Made by a program: the position numbers and the translations under genes | Shown: piece after piece, positions 27,662 to 37,062 of the stretch | How the letters are laid out: each line of letters begins with the position of its first letter | Position numbering within the stretch: position 1 is the first letter of the stretch | The notes under the pieces: model-generated | What the model saw: the letters and a program-made list of their open reading frames with translations, nothing else | Database searches by the model: none | What the model was told of the DNA's origin: nothing | DNA from: Flammeovirgaceae bacterium SG7u.111 | GTDB lineage: Bacteria; Bacteroidota; Bacteroidia; Cytophagales; Flammeovirgaceae | Direction of reading: 5' to 3' | DNA length: 64,000 nucleotides | Assembly: GCA_034044135.1 (NCBI GenBank) | Contig: CP139021.1 | Span: forward strand, 316,001 to 380,000

Positions 27662-28792
27662 ATGATACATTACTCTTGCTATATTTCTTCTACTAATGTT
27701 ACTAAACTCTCATCTGACTTGAAAAACAAGAACCACAAAATCCTTCGCGATTATTTAATAGGCTGGTTCATTGCTGCTCTTATTTGGTTTTTACTTTCCA
27801 ATGTGCACAATGTAGAGCATGTGGAAATATATAGCCCTAACTCTTCTTTTTGGGAAGAAACACTTATAATGGGCATGTTTTGGCTTGTTCAAGGCTTGGG
27901 GTTTTATGCCCTTCACATATTTATAGAAAGGTTTGTGACAGGAAGAGTACCATTCATTAAACTAATGGCTATTACTATTACATTCCAGTTGGTGATAGCT
28001 GTTTTAGCAATTGCCCTTTTTTTTGTGATAATCAAAATCTTCACCGATCTTATCCAAACCTCATCCGTTTGGGAAATCCTTCAGCTCCCTCTTATTCCTA
28101 CTGCTATTTTTTATGCTCTTGTAGTAAACTTTGGGATCAGTATCTCCATTAGGGTAAGTATGATTTTGGGTGATGGTACTTTGTTCAAGATAATTACGGG
28201 GAAGTTTTACCAACCAAAGGTTGAAGAACTGATTTTTATGTTTTTAGATTTAAAAGGCTCAACTACCATTGCTGAGCGAATTGACCACACGGATTACAGC
28301 AAACTCCTTCAAGATTGCTTTTATGATTTGGCGGTTGTACATCAATTCAAAGCTGAAATTTATCAGTATGTAGGTGATGAGGCAGTGTTGGTTTGGAACA
28401 CAACAGATGGAATAAATAACATGAATTGCATAAAGGCATATTATGCCTTTGAAGAGCGGATTATAGATAAAGCAAGCTATTATCAGGAAAAATATGGCAT
28501 TGTTCCAGAGTTTAAAGCAGGGTTACAGATAGGAGAAGTTACCGTAGCCGAAGTAGGTGAGCTAAAAAGGGAAATTGCTTACCATGGAGATACTATAAAT
28601 ACAGCTTCTAGGATTCAAAAACAGTGCAATGCATTACGAGCCGAGCTGCTCGTTTCCGAAAAGTTGCTCAACCTATTAGAGTTAACACCTTCTGTGAGGT
28701 CTATTGCCAAGGGAGCTTTTCACCTGCAGGGCAAAAAAGAGGAACTGAATTTATTTGCAATTGAAAAAAATACTTGGTCCAGTCAAAGTTGA
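27662..28792 (+). CDS. Membrane-anchored class III nucleotide cyclase
   Basis: 376 residues. Four hydrophobic segments at about 32-48, 68-88, 100-126 and 140-165, then a class III adenylate/guanylate cyclase domain from 188. Metal ligands Asp196 (FMFLDLKGSTTIAE) and Asp239 (YQYVGDEAVLVW) are present. Transition-state residues Asn313 and Arg317 are in YHGDTINTASRIQ, so the domain should be active as a homodimer. Whether it makes cAMP or cGMP cannot be read safely. The gene starts one base after the LytTR regulator stop, indicating tight co-expression with the two-component system. Membrane helices resemble six-to-four-helix sensors of unknown ligand. Confidence 0.88.
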   Translation: MIHYSCYISSTNVTKLSSDLKNKNHKILRDYLIGWFIAALIWFLLSNVHNVEHVEIYSPNSSFWEETLIMGMFWLVQGLGFYALHIFIERFVTGRVPFIKLMAITITFQLVIAVLAIALFFVIIKIFTDLIQTSSVWEILQLPLIPTAIFYALVVNFGISISIRVSMILGDGTLFKIITGKFYQPKVEELIFMFLDLKGSTTIAERIDHTDYSKLLQDCFYDLAVVHQFKAEIYQYVGDEAVLVWNTTDGINNMNCIKAYYAFEERIIDKASYYQEKYGIVPEFKAGLQIGEVTVAEVGELKREIAYHGDTINTASRIQKQCNALRAELLVSEKLLNLLELTPSVRSIAKGAFHLQGKKEELNLFAIEKNTWSSQS

Positions 28793-28891
28793 TTTTATAT
28801 TCAAGATTAAATTTGAAATTTGTTTTTTACGGTTTTAGTAGAAATGTATCAAGAACATTTGATTTTTTTTAAATCATACTGAAAATAGTGC

Positions 28892-29170
28892 TAAATTTGT
28901 GTGGTTCATGAGTGAGCTACAAATTAAGCCTCAAACAAGGAGTATAACCTAAATGAGGTCAAAAATGTAAAATAACTGTTATTATGTCGTTGAAAACGTT
29001 TGCAAAGGCATGAATTAAACGTTACTTTTACGTTCGAATCAATTAAGATATTCATGGCTGTATTTTCATAACCATACAGTTTATAAAAATATTTAAGATT
29101 AATTCGTCGGATACTAAACAAGCGAAATACTATTCACCCCGTCTATTTTTTAGACGGGGTGTTTTTTTTA
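28892..29170 (+). ncRNA. Candidate intergenic small RNA
   Basis: TAAATTTG at 28892-28899 matches the Bacteroidota -7 consensus TAnnTTTG exactly. About 240 bases downstream is a textbook terminator (29136-29168) on the same strand. The terminator is 340 bases from the cyclase stop, far for its own 3' end, so an independent transcript of roughly 260 nt is plausible. The expected TTTG -33 box is not at the ideal distance. It may equally be a long 3' UTR of the cyclase operon. Confidence 0.3.
29136..29170 (+). terminator. Strong intrinsic terminator
   Basis: A perfect 11-bp stem CACCCCGTCTA/TAGACGGGGTG (29136-29146 with 29151-29161) and eight following T. No T tract on the minus strand, so it serves plus-strand transcription. 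Confidence 0.88.
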
Positions 29171-29198
29171 TTCGTAATAGCATTGGCTTTCTTTTCAC

Positions 29199-30785
29199 CT
29201 ACATTCTTTCCAGAATGATGGTGGTGGTAGGCTCGAACAAATCTCGGTGCTGATGAATTAACTTGAAATCCCCCATTTTTTCTAGCTCCTCTTTGTGGTC
29301 AACAGTGCTGATCACGTAAACTTTCCCCTCTTGCTGAATGAATTTTGTGACCTCCTCTTCGGTCTTAAGCTTTGGGATTGGTTTTTTTAAGTAAAAAGGA
29401 AATGCTGCATTCATGTTGCGGTAATGGACAATTGGTCTTTCCACGTCTATTTTAGGCAAAGCTAGGCGCACAGGGTTCACTTCATCTACTTGTGGGAAAA
29501 CGACATAGCTAAAGAGCAAGCTAGTGATGATAAATGAAGCTGAAAACACAAAAAACATCGTCCTGATTTTTCGCTGGTAAGCAAATATACAAGCGATAAC
29601 AGCTCCTATGGGCAATGCAAGGAAATAGAAGGATAAATGGGTGAGGTGAGCAAAATAGCTTTCATGCTGCAAAGCAATGTAGATGGCAACAGGAATGGCA
29701 ATGGTGATAAGTGTGTAAAAGATTAGGCTTATGATAGATAGTTTTTTTCGGATGTGCCCAGAGACTTCCAGTTTGTGCATGAAGTAACCTATCAAGATAG
29801 CAGCAAAGGGAAAGCAAGGAGCAGGATAACTTGGCAACTTAGTTCTGGAAATACCAAAAAAGACTACAAAAATGCTAAGTACGATTAGTGAGAAAAGTAT
29901 CAGATCATTGGATTTTCGTTTGTTCCATGCTCTGCCTAAGGCTTGGAAAATATATTGGCTAAAAGGCAAAAGTCCTGTTATTACGAATACGAAAGGCATG
30001 AAAAATGGTCCGCCATGTCCTTCCATTTCTGCTGAAAAACGGCTGATATTATGCTTTAGGAAAAAACCTTCTGTCCAAGCCCAGTTGGTAGCTATAGTAA
30101 CGGCAACGTACCATGGTAAGGCTATGAGAAGGTAAAGCAAAGCACCTGAAAATGGCCGAAAGCTCATTATTTTTTTCCAAGTAAAATCTTTTTTGAAGAT
30201 GATAAAGAAGAGGATGATTAGGCCTGGAAGTGCTAAAGCCACAGGCCCTTTTGCCAAGGTAGCCAGGGCCAGCGAAGTATAGAAAAGGTAATAATACTTG
30301 ACCTTTCCCGAGGAATAGCCTGCAAAAAAGCTATGTAATGCCAGTGTGATGAAAAAGATAAGGTAAGGGTCGGGCACTGCCAGATGAAATTGGATGATTA
30401 GCTGAAGGGAAGATAACAAAGTAAGTGCTGAATAAAATGCCACATCTTCGCACAGGTATTTCCTAGTAAAAAAATAGGTAGCCAACACAGTCAAAATTCC
30501 GCAGATAGTAGAAAAGAAGCGTGGGGCAAATTCATTCACACCAAAAATTTTATAGCCCAGCATCATAAAATAATAATGGAGCGGGGGTTTGTCCGTCCTA
30601 AGTTCATAATTGAAAGTAGGGACAATCAGGTTGCCGCTTTCTAACATTTCTCGGGCACATTCGCTATTTTTAGCTTCGTCGAGAACATAGATGGAATAGC
30701 CTCCTATATTGGCTGTGAACACCAAGGCAGATAGCACTAAAAGGATGGCAAAATGACGGTTGATACGTTTCGAGGTCGAGGTCAT
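29199..30785 (-). CDS. GT39/ArnT-like lipid-linked sugar transferase
   Basis: 528 residues, about twelve membrane helices. GT39/GT83 features: Asp36-Glu37 in the first periplasmic loop (YVLDEAKNSECAREML) and the RTDKPPLHYYFM segment around 63-74, as in ArnT and protein-mannosyltransferases. Such enzymes use a polyprenyl-phosphate sugar donor and transfer to lipid A, protein or other acceptors on the outer face of the inner membrane. The small C-terminal soluble domain (YVISTVDHKEELEKMG) is usual for this family in Bacteroidota. Divergent from a GT2 enzyme that probably makes the lipid-linked donor. Confidence 0.85.
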   Translation of the reverse strand: MTSTSKRINRHFAILLVLSALVFTANIGGYSIYVLDEAKNSECAREMLESGNLIVPTFNYELRTDKPPLHYYFMMLGYKIFGVNEFAPRFFSTICGILTVLATYFFTRKYLCEDVAFYSALTLLSSLQLIIQFHLAVPDPYLIFFITLALHSFFAGYSSGKVKYYYLFYTSLALATLAKGPVALALPGLIILFFIIFKKDFTWKKIMSFRPFSGALLYLLIALPWYVAVTIATNWAWTEGFFLKHNISRFSAEMEGHGGPFFMPFVFVITGLLPFSQYIFQALGRAWNKRKSNDLILFSLIVLSIFVVFFGISRTKLPSYPAPCFPFAAILIGYFMHKLEVSGHIRKKLSIISLIFYTLITIAIPVAIYIALQHESYFAHLTHLSFYFLALPIGAVIACIFAYQRKIRTMFFVFSASFIITSLLFSYVVFPQVDEVNPVRLALPKIDVERPIVHYRNMNAAFPFYLKKPIPKLKTEEEVTKFIQQEGKVYVISTVDHKEELEKMGDFKLIHQHRDLFEPTTTIILERM

Positions 30786-30933
30786 GGGTTACATACAAAC
30801 ACCAAGGGCTATGCCTTCAGTTTTAATATAAAGTTCTTTTTAAAAGCTAAGAATTACTTGCCAATACTAATACATTTGCCAGCAAAACTAGTGAAATAGA
30901 GGGTAGACTTCTTGCCACAAACATTAATTTTTT

Positions 30934-31881
30934 ATGTCTATGAAATTGTCCGTAGTAGTTACATTACTCAACGAAGAAGATAATATAAAACCCTTGTTGG
31001 AAAATATCCAAAATGCATTGGTCGGTTTTGAGTATGAAGTAGTTTTGGTTGATGATGGCTCTACTGATAAGACGGTGGAGAACGTGAAAAAATATGGGGA
31101 TGAGCGGGTGAAGCTGGTGATTTTTTATAAAAATTATGGACAGACTCCTGCGATGTCGGCGGGGATAAATGAAGCAGAAGGGGATTACATTATCACAATG
31201 GATGGTGACCTGCAAAACGATCCTTCGGATATTCCAGCCATGCTGCGCAAGTTGCAGGAAGAAGATTGGGATGTGGTGGCTGGTATCCGCAAAAACCGCC
31301 AAGATGGAATGATTTTGAAAAAAATTCCTAGTAAAATAGCCAATTCCATTATTCGAAAAATGACGGGTGTGTATATCCACGATTATGGCTGTACGCTCAA
31401 GGTTTTCACCAAGGAAATAGCCAAAAACCTCGGGCTATACGGCGAACTCCACCGGTTTATTCCTGTGCTAGCTCACCTTCAGGGTGCAAAAATCACCGAA
31501 ATGCCCGTGAAGCACCATGCGCGGATGTTTGGAGAATCTAAATATGGGCTTGGCAGAACATTTAAGGTTGTGAGCGACCTTATCCTGATGGTGTTTCTTC
31601 TGAAATACTTCCGCAGGCCTATCCACCTTTTTGGTCCCGTGGGCCTGTTTAGTTTTTTCTTGGGTTCGGTCATCAATATTTATTTGCTCATGGTCAAACT
31701 GATGGGCAACGATATTTGGGGGCGGCCTTTGCTCATATTAGGAATTACCCTCTTGCTGGCGGGCATCCAATTTATCACCTTTGGGCTCATCTCGGAGATA
31801 ATGATGCGAACCTACTACGAATCACAAAACAAAACGGCTTACCATATAAGGCAGGTGGTTTGGGGAGAGAAGAAAAAGTAA
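30934..31881 (+). CDS. GT2 polyprenyl-phosphate glycosyltransferase (ArnC/DPM1-like)
   Basis: 315 residues (ATG at 30934 or 30940). GT2 domain with NEEDNI at the start, LVDDGSTDKT (about 39-48), metal-binding MDGDLQNDP (about 89-97) and FGESKYGLGRTFKV near 190. The C-terminal part contains two membrane helices (about 228-250 and 264-288). Relatives such as ArnC transfer a sugar from a nucleotide donor to undecaprenyl phosphate on the cytoplasmic face. The divergent GT39 gene would then use that lipid-linked sugar. Acceptor and sugar are not known. Confidence 0.88.
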   Translation: MSMKLSVVVTLLNEEDNIKPLLENIQNALVGFEYEVVLVDDGSTDKTVENVKKYGDERVKLVIFYKNYGQTPAMSAGINEAEGDYIITMDGDLQNDPSDIPAMLRKLQEEDWDVVAGIRKNRQDGMILKKIPSKIANSIIRKMTGVYIHDYGCTLKVFTKEIAKNLGLYGELHRFIPVLAHLQGAKITEMPVKHHARMFGESKYGLGRTFKVVSDLILMVFLLKYFRRPIHLFGPVGLFSFFLGSVINIYLLMVKLMGNDIWGRPLLILGITLLLAGIQFITFGLISEIMMRTYYESQNKTAYHIRQVVWGEKKK

Positions 31882-31890
31882 TACAAAGAA

Positions 31891-31944
31891 GTGGGTAAGC
31901 TTAAATTAGTTCCCCTTTCTTATTTTACCCACGCAACTTTTTTT
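31891..31944 (+). terminator. Terminator after GT2 gene
   Basis: 8-bp stem GTGGGTAA/TTACCCAC with a 26-nt loop, followed by GCAAC and seven T. Confidence 0.6.
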
Positions 31945-32101
31945 CTTGTGGAAAAATAGTCTCAACTATTCCCCATTTGTTGTAAAAAATAATTCACAAC
32001 CTTCTGTTAAAACAGCCTTTTTGCACCTAAAATGGGCTTGGAATACTATTTTCATTATGTATGTCAGAAAACAAAACTCTTAACTTAAAACTGATATACC
32101 T

Positions 32102-32269
32102 ATGTTACGATGGACAATAGCATTTTTTCTTATAGCCGTAATTGCGGCAATTTTGGGCTTTGGTGGAATAGCGGCAGGAGCTGCCACTATCGCTAAATTT
32201 GTCTTCTTTATTTTTGTAATTGGATTTATTGTATCCCTTATCACGGGCGTGGTTAGAAGCAATAGATAA
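32102..32269 (+). CDS. DUF1328 small membrane protein
   Basis: 55 residues, ATG at 32102 and TAA at 32267-32269. [20 protein letters not shown] is the DUF1328 (YtjA-like) signature, followed by the Gly/Ala turn [13 protein letters not shown] and a second helix [16 protein letters not shown]. Two membrane helices with a short basic tail (VVRSNR). The family is widespread, stress- or stationary-phase-associated in some bacteria, with no known mechanism. A bidirectional terminator follows. Confidence 0.88.
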   Translation: MLRWTIAFFLIAVIAAILGFGGIAAGAATIAKFVFFIFVIGFIVSLITGVVRSNR

Positions 32270-32306
32270 AGTAAGACTTTTCAAAGTCACTTTTTCCAAG
32301 AAAATA

Positions 32307-32349
32307 AAAAAAGCATTACGATTCAACCAAATGAATCGTAATGCTTTTT
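32307..32349. terminator. Bidirectional terminator between DUF1328 and DUF72 genes
   Basis: A perfect stem of up to 18 bp, AGCATTACGATTCA core (32307-32324 with 32332-32349), short loop, A run to the left and T run to the right, serving both converging genes. Confidence 0.88.
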
Positions 32350-32379
32350 CTGTAAAAGATTGTTTGTACAGAGATTTTA

Positions 32380-33282
32380 TTAGAATAAAGATCTCTGTTT
32401 CATCACAGGCATCAAGTTTACCCTTTTTGCTTTTAGGTTTGGCTTTTCACTTATCTTTTTGGTGATATAGTAGGCCATTTCTGGGCAATTGATATCATCG
32501 GGCTCGTGCACAAAGAAATAGCAGCGGCGCATACCCATAGTAGCCCATTCCTCCAGCTTATCTACCCATTCATCGGCTCGTTCGTAGTCCGTAGGGTGGA
32601 GGTCGTTGCCCACAAAGCGGATCATGGTTTCATCTGTTGTTCTGTTTTGGTGGAGCACATCTCGGCGACCAGCTACATCGGTAATGACCATGAGCATCTC
32701 TTGCGATTCGAGTAAATTCCTGGCATTTTCAAATGCACTTTGGTTGGAAAACCACTCTGGGTGGCGAAACTCTACAGCCAAGCCCAGCCCAGGGGGAAAG
32801 TTCAAGATAAAATTCTCCAATTTGGAAAACTCCCTAGGGGTGAAATTAGGAGGAAGCTGAAGGAAAAAACTTCCAAGTTTTTCTGCCAAAGGGATAAAAG
32901 CATTGCAGAATTGGTGCGTAAGTTCCACACAGTTATCTAGCCTGCGCAAATGGCTTATCTCTCTCGATACTTTTGGGCAAAATTTAAAATCATCATCACT
33001 TCTTTCTTTCCAGTTCATTATCGTCTGAACATCTGGAGTTCGGTAAAAAGTGGTATTAAGTTCTATAGTTTGGAAGTGACGGGAATAGTGGTTGAGAAAT
33101 TCATCGCTCTTGCTATTATCTGGATAGATTTTCCCTTTCCATTCTTTGCAGCCCCAAGCAGGGCATCCAATAAGAATTTCACTACTGTTGTTTTCAGGAT
33201 TAATAAGTTTATTTATACCTTTTCCATCTTTCGGAAGGGTAAAGTCAACATCACTGATGTCAGTCAGCTTTCCGAACTTCAT
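32380..33282 (-). CDS. DUF72 family protein
   Basis: 300 residues. TIM-barrel-like DUF72 pattern: IGCPAWGCKEWKGKIYP near 38-54, LNTTFYRTPD, FKFCPKVSREISH, LGSFFLQLPPNFTP, LAVEFRHPEWF, and MIRFVGNDLHPTD followed by YFFVHEPDDINCPEMAYY. The family is widespread, with no assigned reaction (YecE in E. coli). The N-terminal extension of about 35 residues is longer than in E. coli YecE. Soluble, no signal. Confidence 0.9.
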   Translation of the reverse strand: MKFGKLTDISDVDFTLPKDGKGINKLINPENNSSEILIGCPAWGCKEWKGKIYPDNSKSDEFLNHYSRHFQTIELNTTFYRTPDVQTIMNWKERSDDDFKFCPKVSREISHLRRLDNCVELTHQFCNAFIPLAEKLGSFFLQLPPNFTPREFSKLENFILNFPPGLGLAVEFRHPEWFSNQSAFENARNLLESQEMLMVITDVAGRRDVLHQNRTTDETMIRFVGNDLHPTDYERADEWVDKLEEWATMGMRRCYFFVHEPDDINCPEMAYYITKKISEKPNLKAKRVNLMPVMKQRSLF

Positions 33283-33576
33283 AGTTGTTACACAATTTTG
33301 ATAGTTAATAAAATATCCCTTTCAGGCTCATTCAGTAAGCTAAAGAGCATTCCTACGTAGGTTAAGGCATACTGAGCCCATAAAGTATATAACCTTATTT
33401 AGTTGATAATTGTTCAGTGTTTTGTCCCCATTTTTTGAGTGGAAGGCTTTGCTATTGGTGTGGAAAATACCTCATCTATGTTTTAGAAAAATGAGTATTT
33501 ATTGAAAAGACAGCTTTTTTGGACTAATTTTCCCATTGTGCATACATTTTATTTTTTAATTGAAACCAGTTTATAA

Positions 33577-34530
33577 ATGAACCATTTGGAAAGAGCCCTC
33601 GACCACCAAAACGAGTGGTGGAAGTATTTGATAGTTTTTGTAATTGGGTTTCTAGCTGCCAATGTCATTGGAGCTATTCCTTTGATAATTGTAATTGTGG
33701 CCAAAACGGTGGAGAGCGGTGGAGATATCCAGCCTAATCCAGGTAATATGGCAGACCTTTCTGTCTATGGCATCTCTGGCAATTTAGGTTTGTTTCTACT
33801 CATCTTGCCCTTTTTGTTTGGGCTTTTGGCAATGATCCCTATGTTCAAAATCTTGCACAAAAGGCACCTGAAGGAAATTATAAATGGGACAATGAGCGTC
33901 CGTTGGGGGCGTTTCTTTTTCTCCGCTGCCATCTGGGGTATAATTATGCTGGCTTCCTTGCTACTTGGTTTGGCGCTCGACCCCGAAAACTTCAAGCTTC
34001 AGTTCGATCCCAATTCATTTTTTATTTTAATCCTGATTTCCCTCGTTTTCATACCCTTCCAAACTACCTACGAAGAAGTGGTTTTTAGAGGATACTTCGC
34101 CCAAGCTGTAGGGGCTTGGACTAAAAACAGATGGTTGGTTATCCTCATTCCTTCTATCCTTTTTGGGCTGATGCATATAATGAACCCCGAAGTGGAGGAG
34201 TACGGTATTTTGCTCATGCTCCCCCAATACATATCTGTAGGACTTATTCTGGGCATAGCAGCTACCCTCGACGACGGTATAGAAACAGCGATGGGTTTGC
34301 ATGCCATCAACAATATTTTCCTTTCTATTTTTCTTACTTCTAAATCGTCGGTGCTGCAAACGCCGGCAATGTTCGAGCAACTTAACATAGAACCTGTTAC
34401 AGATTTGATCATGCTGTGGGTGTTTGGGGCTATTTATCTGCTGATAATGGGCTATAAGTACAAGTGGAAGTTTGGGATGTTGAATCAGAAGGTGGAAAAA
34501 GAAGAAGGAGTACTCGGTTTGGCAGATTAG
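33577..34530 (+). CDS. CPBP family intramembrane metalloprotease
   Basis: 317 residues, about eight membrane helices. The Rce1/CaaX (CPBP, ABI) motifs are intact: motif 1 TYEEVVFRGYF (Glu-Glu-x3-Arg, about 166-176), motif 2 FGLMHIMNPE (His) and motif 3 GLHAINNIFL (His-x3-Asn). These residues form the glutamate-activated protease site in the membrane. Bacterial members include bacteriocin-immunity proteins and CaaX-like proteases; this role is not known. Stands alone between terminator-like hairpins. Confidence 0.88.
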   Translation: MNHLERALDHQNEWWKYLIVFVIGFLAANVIGAIPLIIVIVAKTVESGGDIQPNPGNMADLSVYGISGNLGLFLLILPFLFGLLAMIPMFKILHKRHLKEIINGTMSVRWGRFFFSAAIWGIIMLASLLLGLALDPENFKLQFDPNSFFILILISLVFIPFQTTYEEVVFRGYFAQAVGAWTKNRWLVILIPSILFGLMHIMNPEVEEYGILLMLPQYISVGLILGIAATLDDGIETAMGLHAINNIFLSIFLTSKSSVLQTPAMFEQLNIEPVTDLIMLWVFGAIYLLIMGYKYKWKFGMLNQKVEKEEGVLGLAD

Positions 34531-34539
34531 ATATAAAGA

Positions 34540-34594
34540 AACTCCGAAAATCAATATATTGCTCAGTAGTGTAACAGTGTTGATTTTCGGAGTT
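34540..34594. terminator. Long hairpin between converging genes
   Basis: A perfect 15-bp stem (AACTCCGAAAATCAA, 34540-34554, with 34580-34594) and a 25-nt loop. No T run on either side. Probably ends or protects the mRNAs of the CPBP and fucosidase genes. Confidence 0.5.
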
Positions 34595-34724
34595 CAAGGT
34601 GCGGTAAGATTTAGCTTTTCCCGTGAATATTTATGTTGGGTTGGCAATCTCCACTATCAATTTCACCTTCTATATAGAATAGTTTTCCGTGATATTAAAC
34701 TCTGGTTTTTTTCTCTGGTTTTCT

Positions 34725-36272
34725 TTAGAAATCCTTTTTGGATTTCTGGTTTCCCAAAATATCACTTGGCTTTTCTTTCAGTTCAATTTTGAAGCAAATG
34801 GCTTTGTCCGATTGGTACTCCTCAGGCAGCTCAATTACTAATTCATCTTTTTGCTGGATCCATTTTAAGTTGCCAGTTCCGCCTAACAAACACACGCTAA
34901 TTATAGGGTCGTTTAAAATCCTGTTTTCTGAGCCGAGAGCTTTTAATTCGATTGTTTTTCTGCCATCTGTTTTTAACCAAAAAGCATAAACGTTTTGCCC
35001 TTTTTGGGTATAGCGGAAATCATCTGAGGTAAATCCCTTGTCGTGAGAGTTTCCATGCAATTTCATTTTTGCATTTGTAGGGCCTTGCCCAAATACATCA
35101 AATGGCCTAGTCGAATAGATAGCTTCGCCATTGACCTTTAGCCATGCGCCAATTTCTTTTAAAATCTTTTGCTGCGGCTCAGGTATTTCACCGTGCTTAT
35201 TAGGGGCTACGTTTAGTAACAAACACCCGTTTTTACTCACAATGTCGACCAAATCGTTGATATATGCAGGTGCTTCTCGCATTTGGTAATCGTTGGTATA
35301 GCCCCAGCGGTAGCCTCCAAGCGACATATCGGTTTGCCAAGCTTCTTTGCGTATACGGTCCAGCTTGCCACTTTCCACATCCAATACAGCAGCTCCGTCG
35401 GGTGCGCCTCTATATCTAATGTTTTTGTAGTTAAGTACAACTTCTTGGTTGTTTTTTAAGCCTTGGTTGTAATAGTTGGCAATTATTTTTTTACGGGTTT
35501 CTTCGTAGGCAGGCTCGCTAAAACCTAAATCGAACCAAAACAAGTCGGGCGTATACTGCGTCATCATATCCATGGTGCGCTTATAAAAATGCTTCATGTA
35601 TGCTTCTGAAGCAGGTTCCCAACGCTCGTGCTTATCCCAATAAAAGTCACGCAATTTGGGATCCATCGTTTCGTATTTATCCTTGTAGGTCCACCAATGC
35701 CAACCGTAAGCAAAATGTGAGGAAACGCCTACTTTTATGTTTCGGGCTCGTGCCTCCTTAAATATTTCACCAACTATATCTTTTTTAGGTCCCATTTCTG
35801 TCGATTTCCAACGGGTAACTTTGGAGTCGTACATGGCGAAACCATCGCAATGTTCACCTACTGGCACTATGTATTTGGCGCCTGCTTCTTCAAACAAATC
35901 GACCCATTCTTTGGCATTGAAATTTTCAGCTTTAAACATGGGGATAAACTTGGTGTAGCCAAAATCTTCAGGTTTGCCAAAATTTTCCACATGGTATTTA
36001 TATGCGCTTGACGGCTTTTTACTTGGATTGCCCAAAGCATCTACAGCGCCTTCGTTCCACATGTGAAACCCGTACCATTCCGCGCTACCATAGGCAGGTA
36101 CTGTAGTTGGCCCCCAGTGGATAAAAATTCCAAACTTCACATCTTTAAACCATTCGGGAGTCTCGTACTTCAAAAGCGATTCCCATTCGGCATCGTATTT
36201 TTGTTGAGCACCAACTTGCTGTATGCCCACTAGCATTGCCGCCAGCAATAAAAAATTTCTTATTGATTTCAT
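34725..36272 (-). CDS. Alpha-L-fucosidase, GH29
   Basis: 515 residues from the ATG at 36272. SPI signal MKSIRNFLLLAAMLVGIQQV (cleavage after GA). GH29 catalytic TIM barrel with WFKDVKFGIFIHWGPTTVPA, the substrate-binding HCDGFAMYDS and WKSTEMGPKKD, and the nucleophile Asp248 in TPDLFWFDLG; the C-terminal beta-sandwich follows. No T9SS domain or lipobox, so it should act in the periplasm on fucosylated oligosaccharides. A MaoC-fold gene lies 71 bases upstream on the same strand. The oxidative deoxysugar genes at 2.7-5.3 kb could process the released fucose. Confidence 0.92.
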   Translation of the reverse strand: MKSIRNFLLLAAMLVGIQQVGAQQKYDAEWESLLKYETPEWFKDVKFGIFIHWGPTTVPAYGSAEWYGFHMWNEGAVDALGNPSKKPSSAYKYHVENFGKPEDFGYTKFIPMFKAENFNAKEWVDLFEEAGAKYIVPVGEHCDGFAMYDSKVTRWKSTEMGPKKDIVGEIFKEARARNIKVGVSSHFAYGWHWWTYKDKYETMDPKLRDFYWDKHERWEPASEAYMKHFYKRTMDMMTQYTPDLFWFDLGFSEPAYEETRKKIIANYYNQGLKNNQEVVLNYKNIRYRGAPDGAAVLDVESGKLDRIRKEAWQTDMSLGGYRWGYTNDYQMREAPAYINDLVDIVSKNGCLLLNVAPNKHGEIPEPQQKILKEIGAWLKVNGEAIYSTRPFDVFGQGPTNAKMKLHGNSHDKGFTSDDFRYTQKGQNVYAFWLKTDGRKTIELKALGSENRILNDPIISVCLLGGTGNLKWIQQKDELVIELPEEYQSDKAICFKIELKEKPSDILGNQKSKKDF

Positions 36273-36343
36273 TTTCTTTGAATTACACACATTCCTTTGG
36301 GACTGTGTTCTTTTAAAATTTGATTTAAAATTCTGTGTAGACT

Positions 36344-36856
36344 TTAGTTGTTCTTATTGCTAAAGCTTTCAGGATGTTTGTATTTCACGGTTTGTAAATG
36401 CTCGCAATACAAAACCAGCTCGCCGGGTTGTTTGTACACCTCGTAGCTGACCGTAATCAGTCCCATATCGGTGTACTTAGGTTTTTTATTCAGATGGGTA
36501 CGAACCGTGTAAATGGTATCGCCTATGAAAACGGGTTTTATAAATCGTAATTTGTCGTAACCATAGCTAAAGGTGTTGATATTGTTGTTGGCCATTAGAC
36601 CTAACCCGAGGCTGAAAACCATAGCCCCAGCTACCAACCGCTTTCCAAAAAGCCCTTCCTTTTCGGCAAATTGCTGATCGCCTACGTAAGGATGCATGTC
36701 CAAAACCAAACCGTTGAACGTCATGGCTTCTCCTTCTGAAATTGTTCGGCTGATAGACCGATCTTTACGGCCCAGCTCAAAATCTTCGTACATCCATGTT
36801 TCTGTGTTGTACAGTGGGATGTTTTTGTGGTCTGATAAAGGTGTGTTTTCTGGCAT
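36344..36856 (-). CDS. MaoC-fold (hotdog) dehydratase-like protein
   Basis: 170 residues from the ATG at 36856; upstream codons to 36928 have only a TTG start and are probably not used. The hotdog fold of MaoC dehydratases is seen in [20 protein letters not shown], the long helix [18 protein letters not shown] and [20 protein letters not shown]. The hydratase active site normally reads Asp-x-Asn-Pro-x-His; here it is DMHPYV, keeping Asp and Pro but with Val where the catalytic His belongs. It may act on an unusual substrate or not be a hydratase. Next to a fucosidase gene, although the link is unclear. Confidence 0.78.
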   Translation of the reverse strand: MPENTPLSDHKNIPLYNTETWMYEDFELGRKDRSISRTISEGEAMTFNGLVLDMHPYVGDQQFAEKEGLFGKRLVAGAMVFSLGLGLMANNNINTFSYGYDKLRFIKPVFIGDTIYTVRTHLNKKPKYTDMGLITVSYEVYKQPGELVLYCEHLQTVKYKHPESFSNKNN

Positions 36857-37062
36857 TGATAGTTGTTTTTGTGTGAAAGCTTTTAATTGCCCTTCATTGA
36901 ACCTGTTTCGGGCGAAATGTATTTTCAAAGCTAGAAAACGATGTGGGGAAAAAGTTTTACAAATCAGATGAATTGTTGTCTATTTCCGACATCGTAACTT
37001 GTCAACAGTATTAATATCTGTGCTTTATGATATTTTTGCATTGTAAAATAAAATTGCAGTGA

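Larger units (their letters stand above)
28793..29198. other. Intergenic region with candidate small RNA
   Basis: 406 bases between the cyclase gene and the convergent GT39 gene. It contains a candidate promoter and a strong terminator, listed separately, but no ORF longer than about 10 codons worth supporting. Confidence 0.4.

Noticed and set aside
29025..29045. tRNA T-loop-like sequence (ACGTTCGAATC)
   Set aside because: No cloverleaf can be drawn around it; no acceptor stem or anticodon arm.
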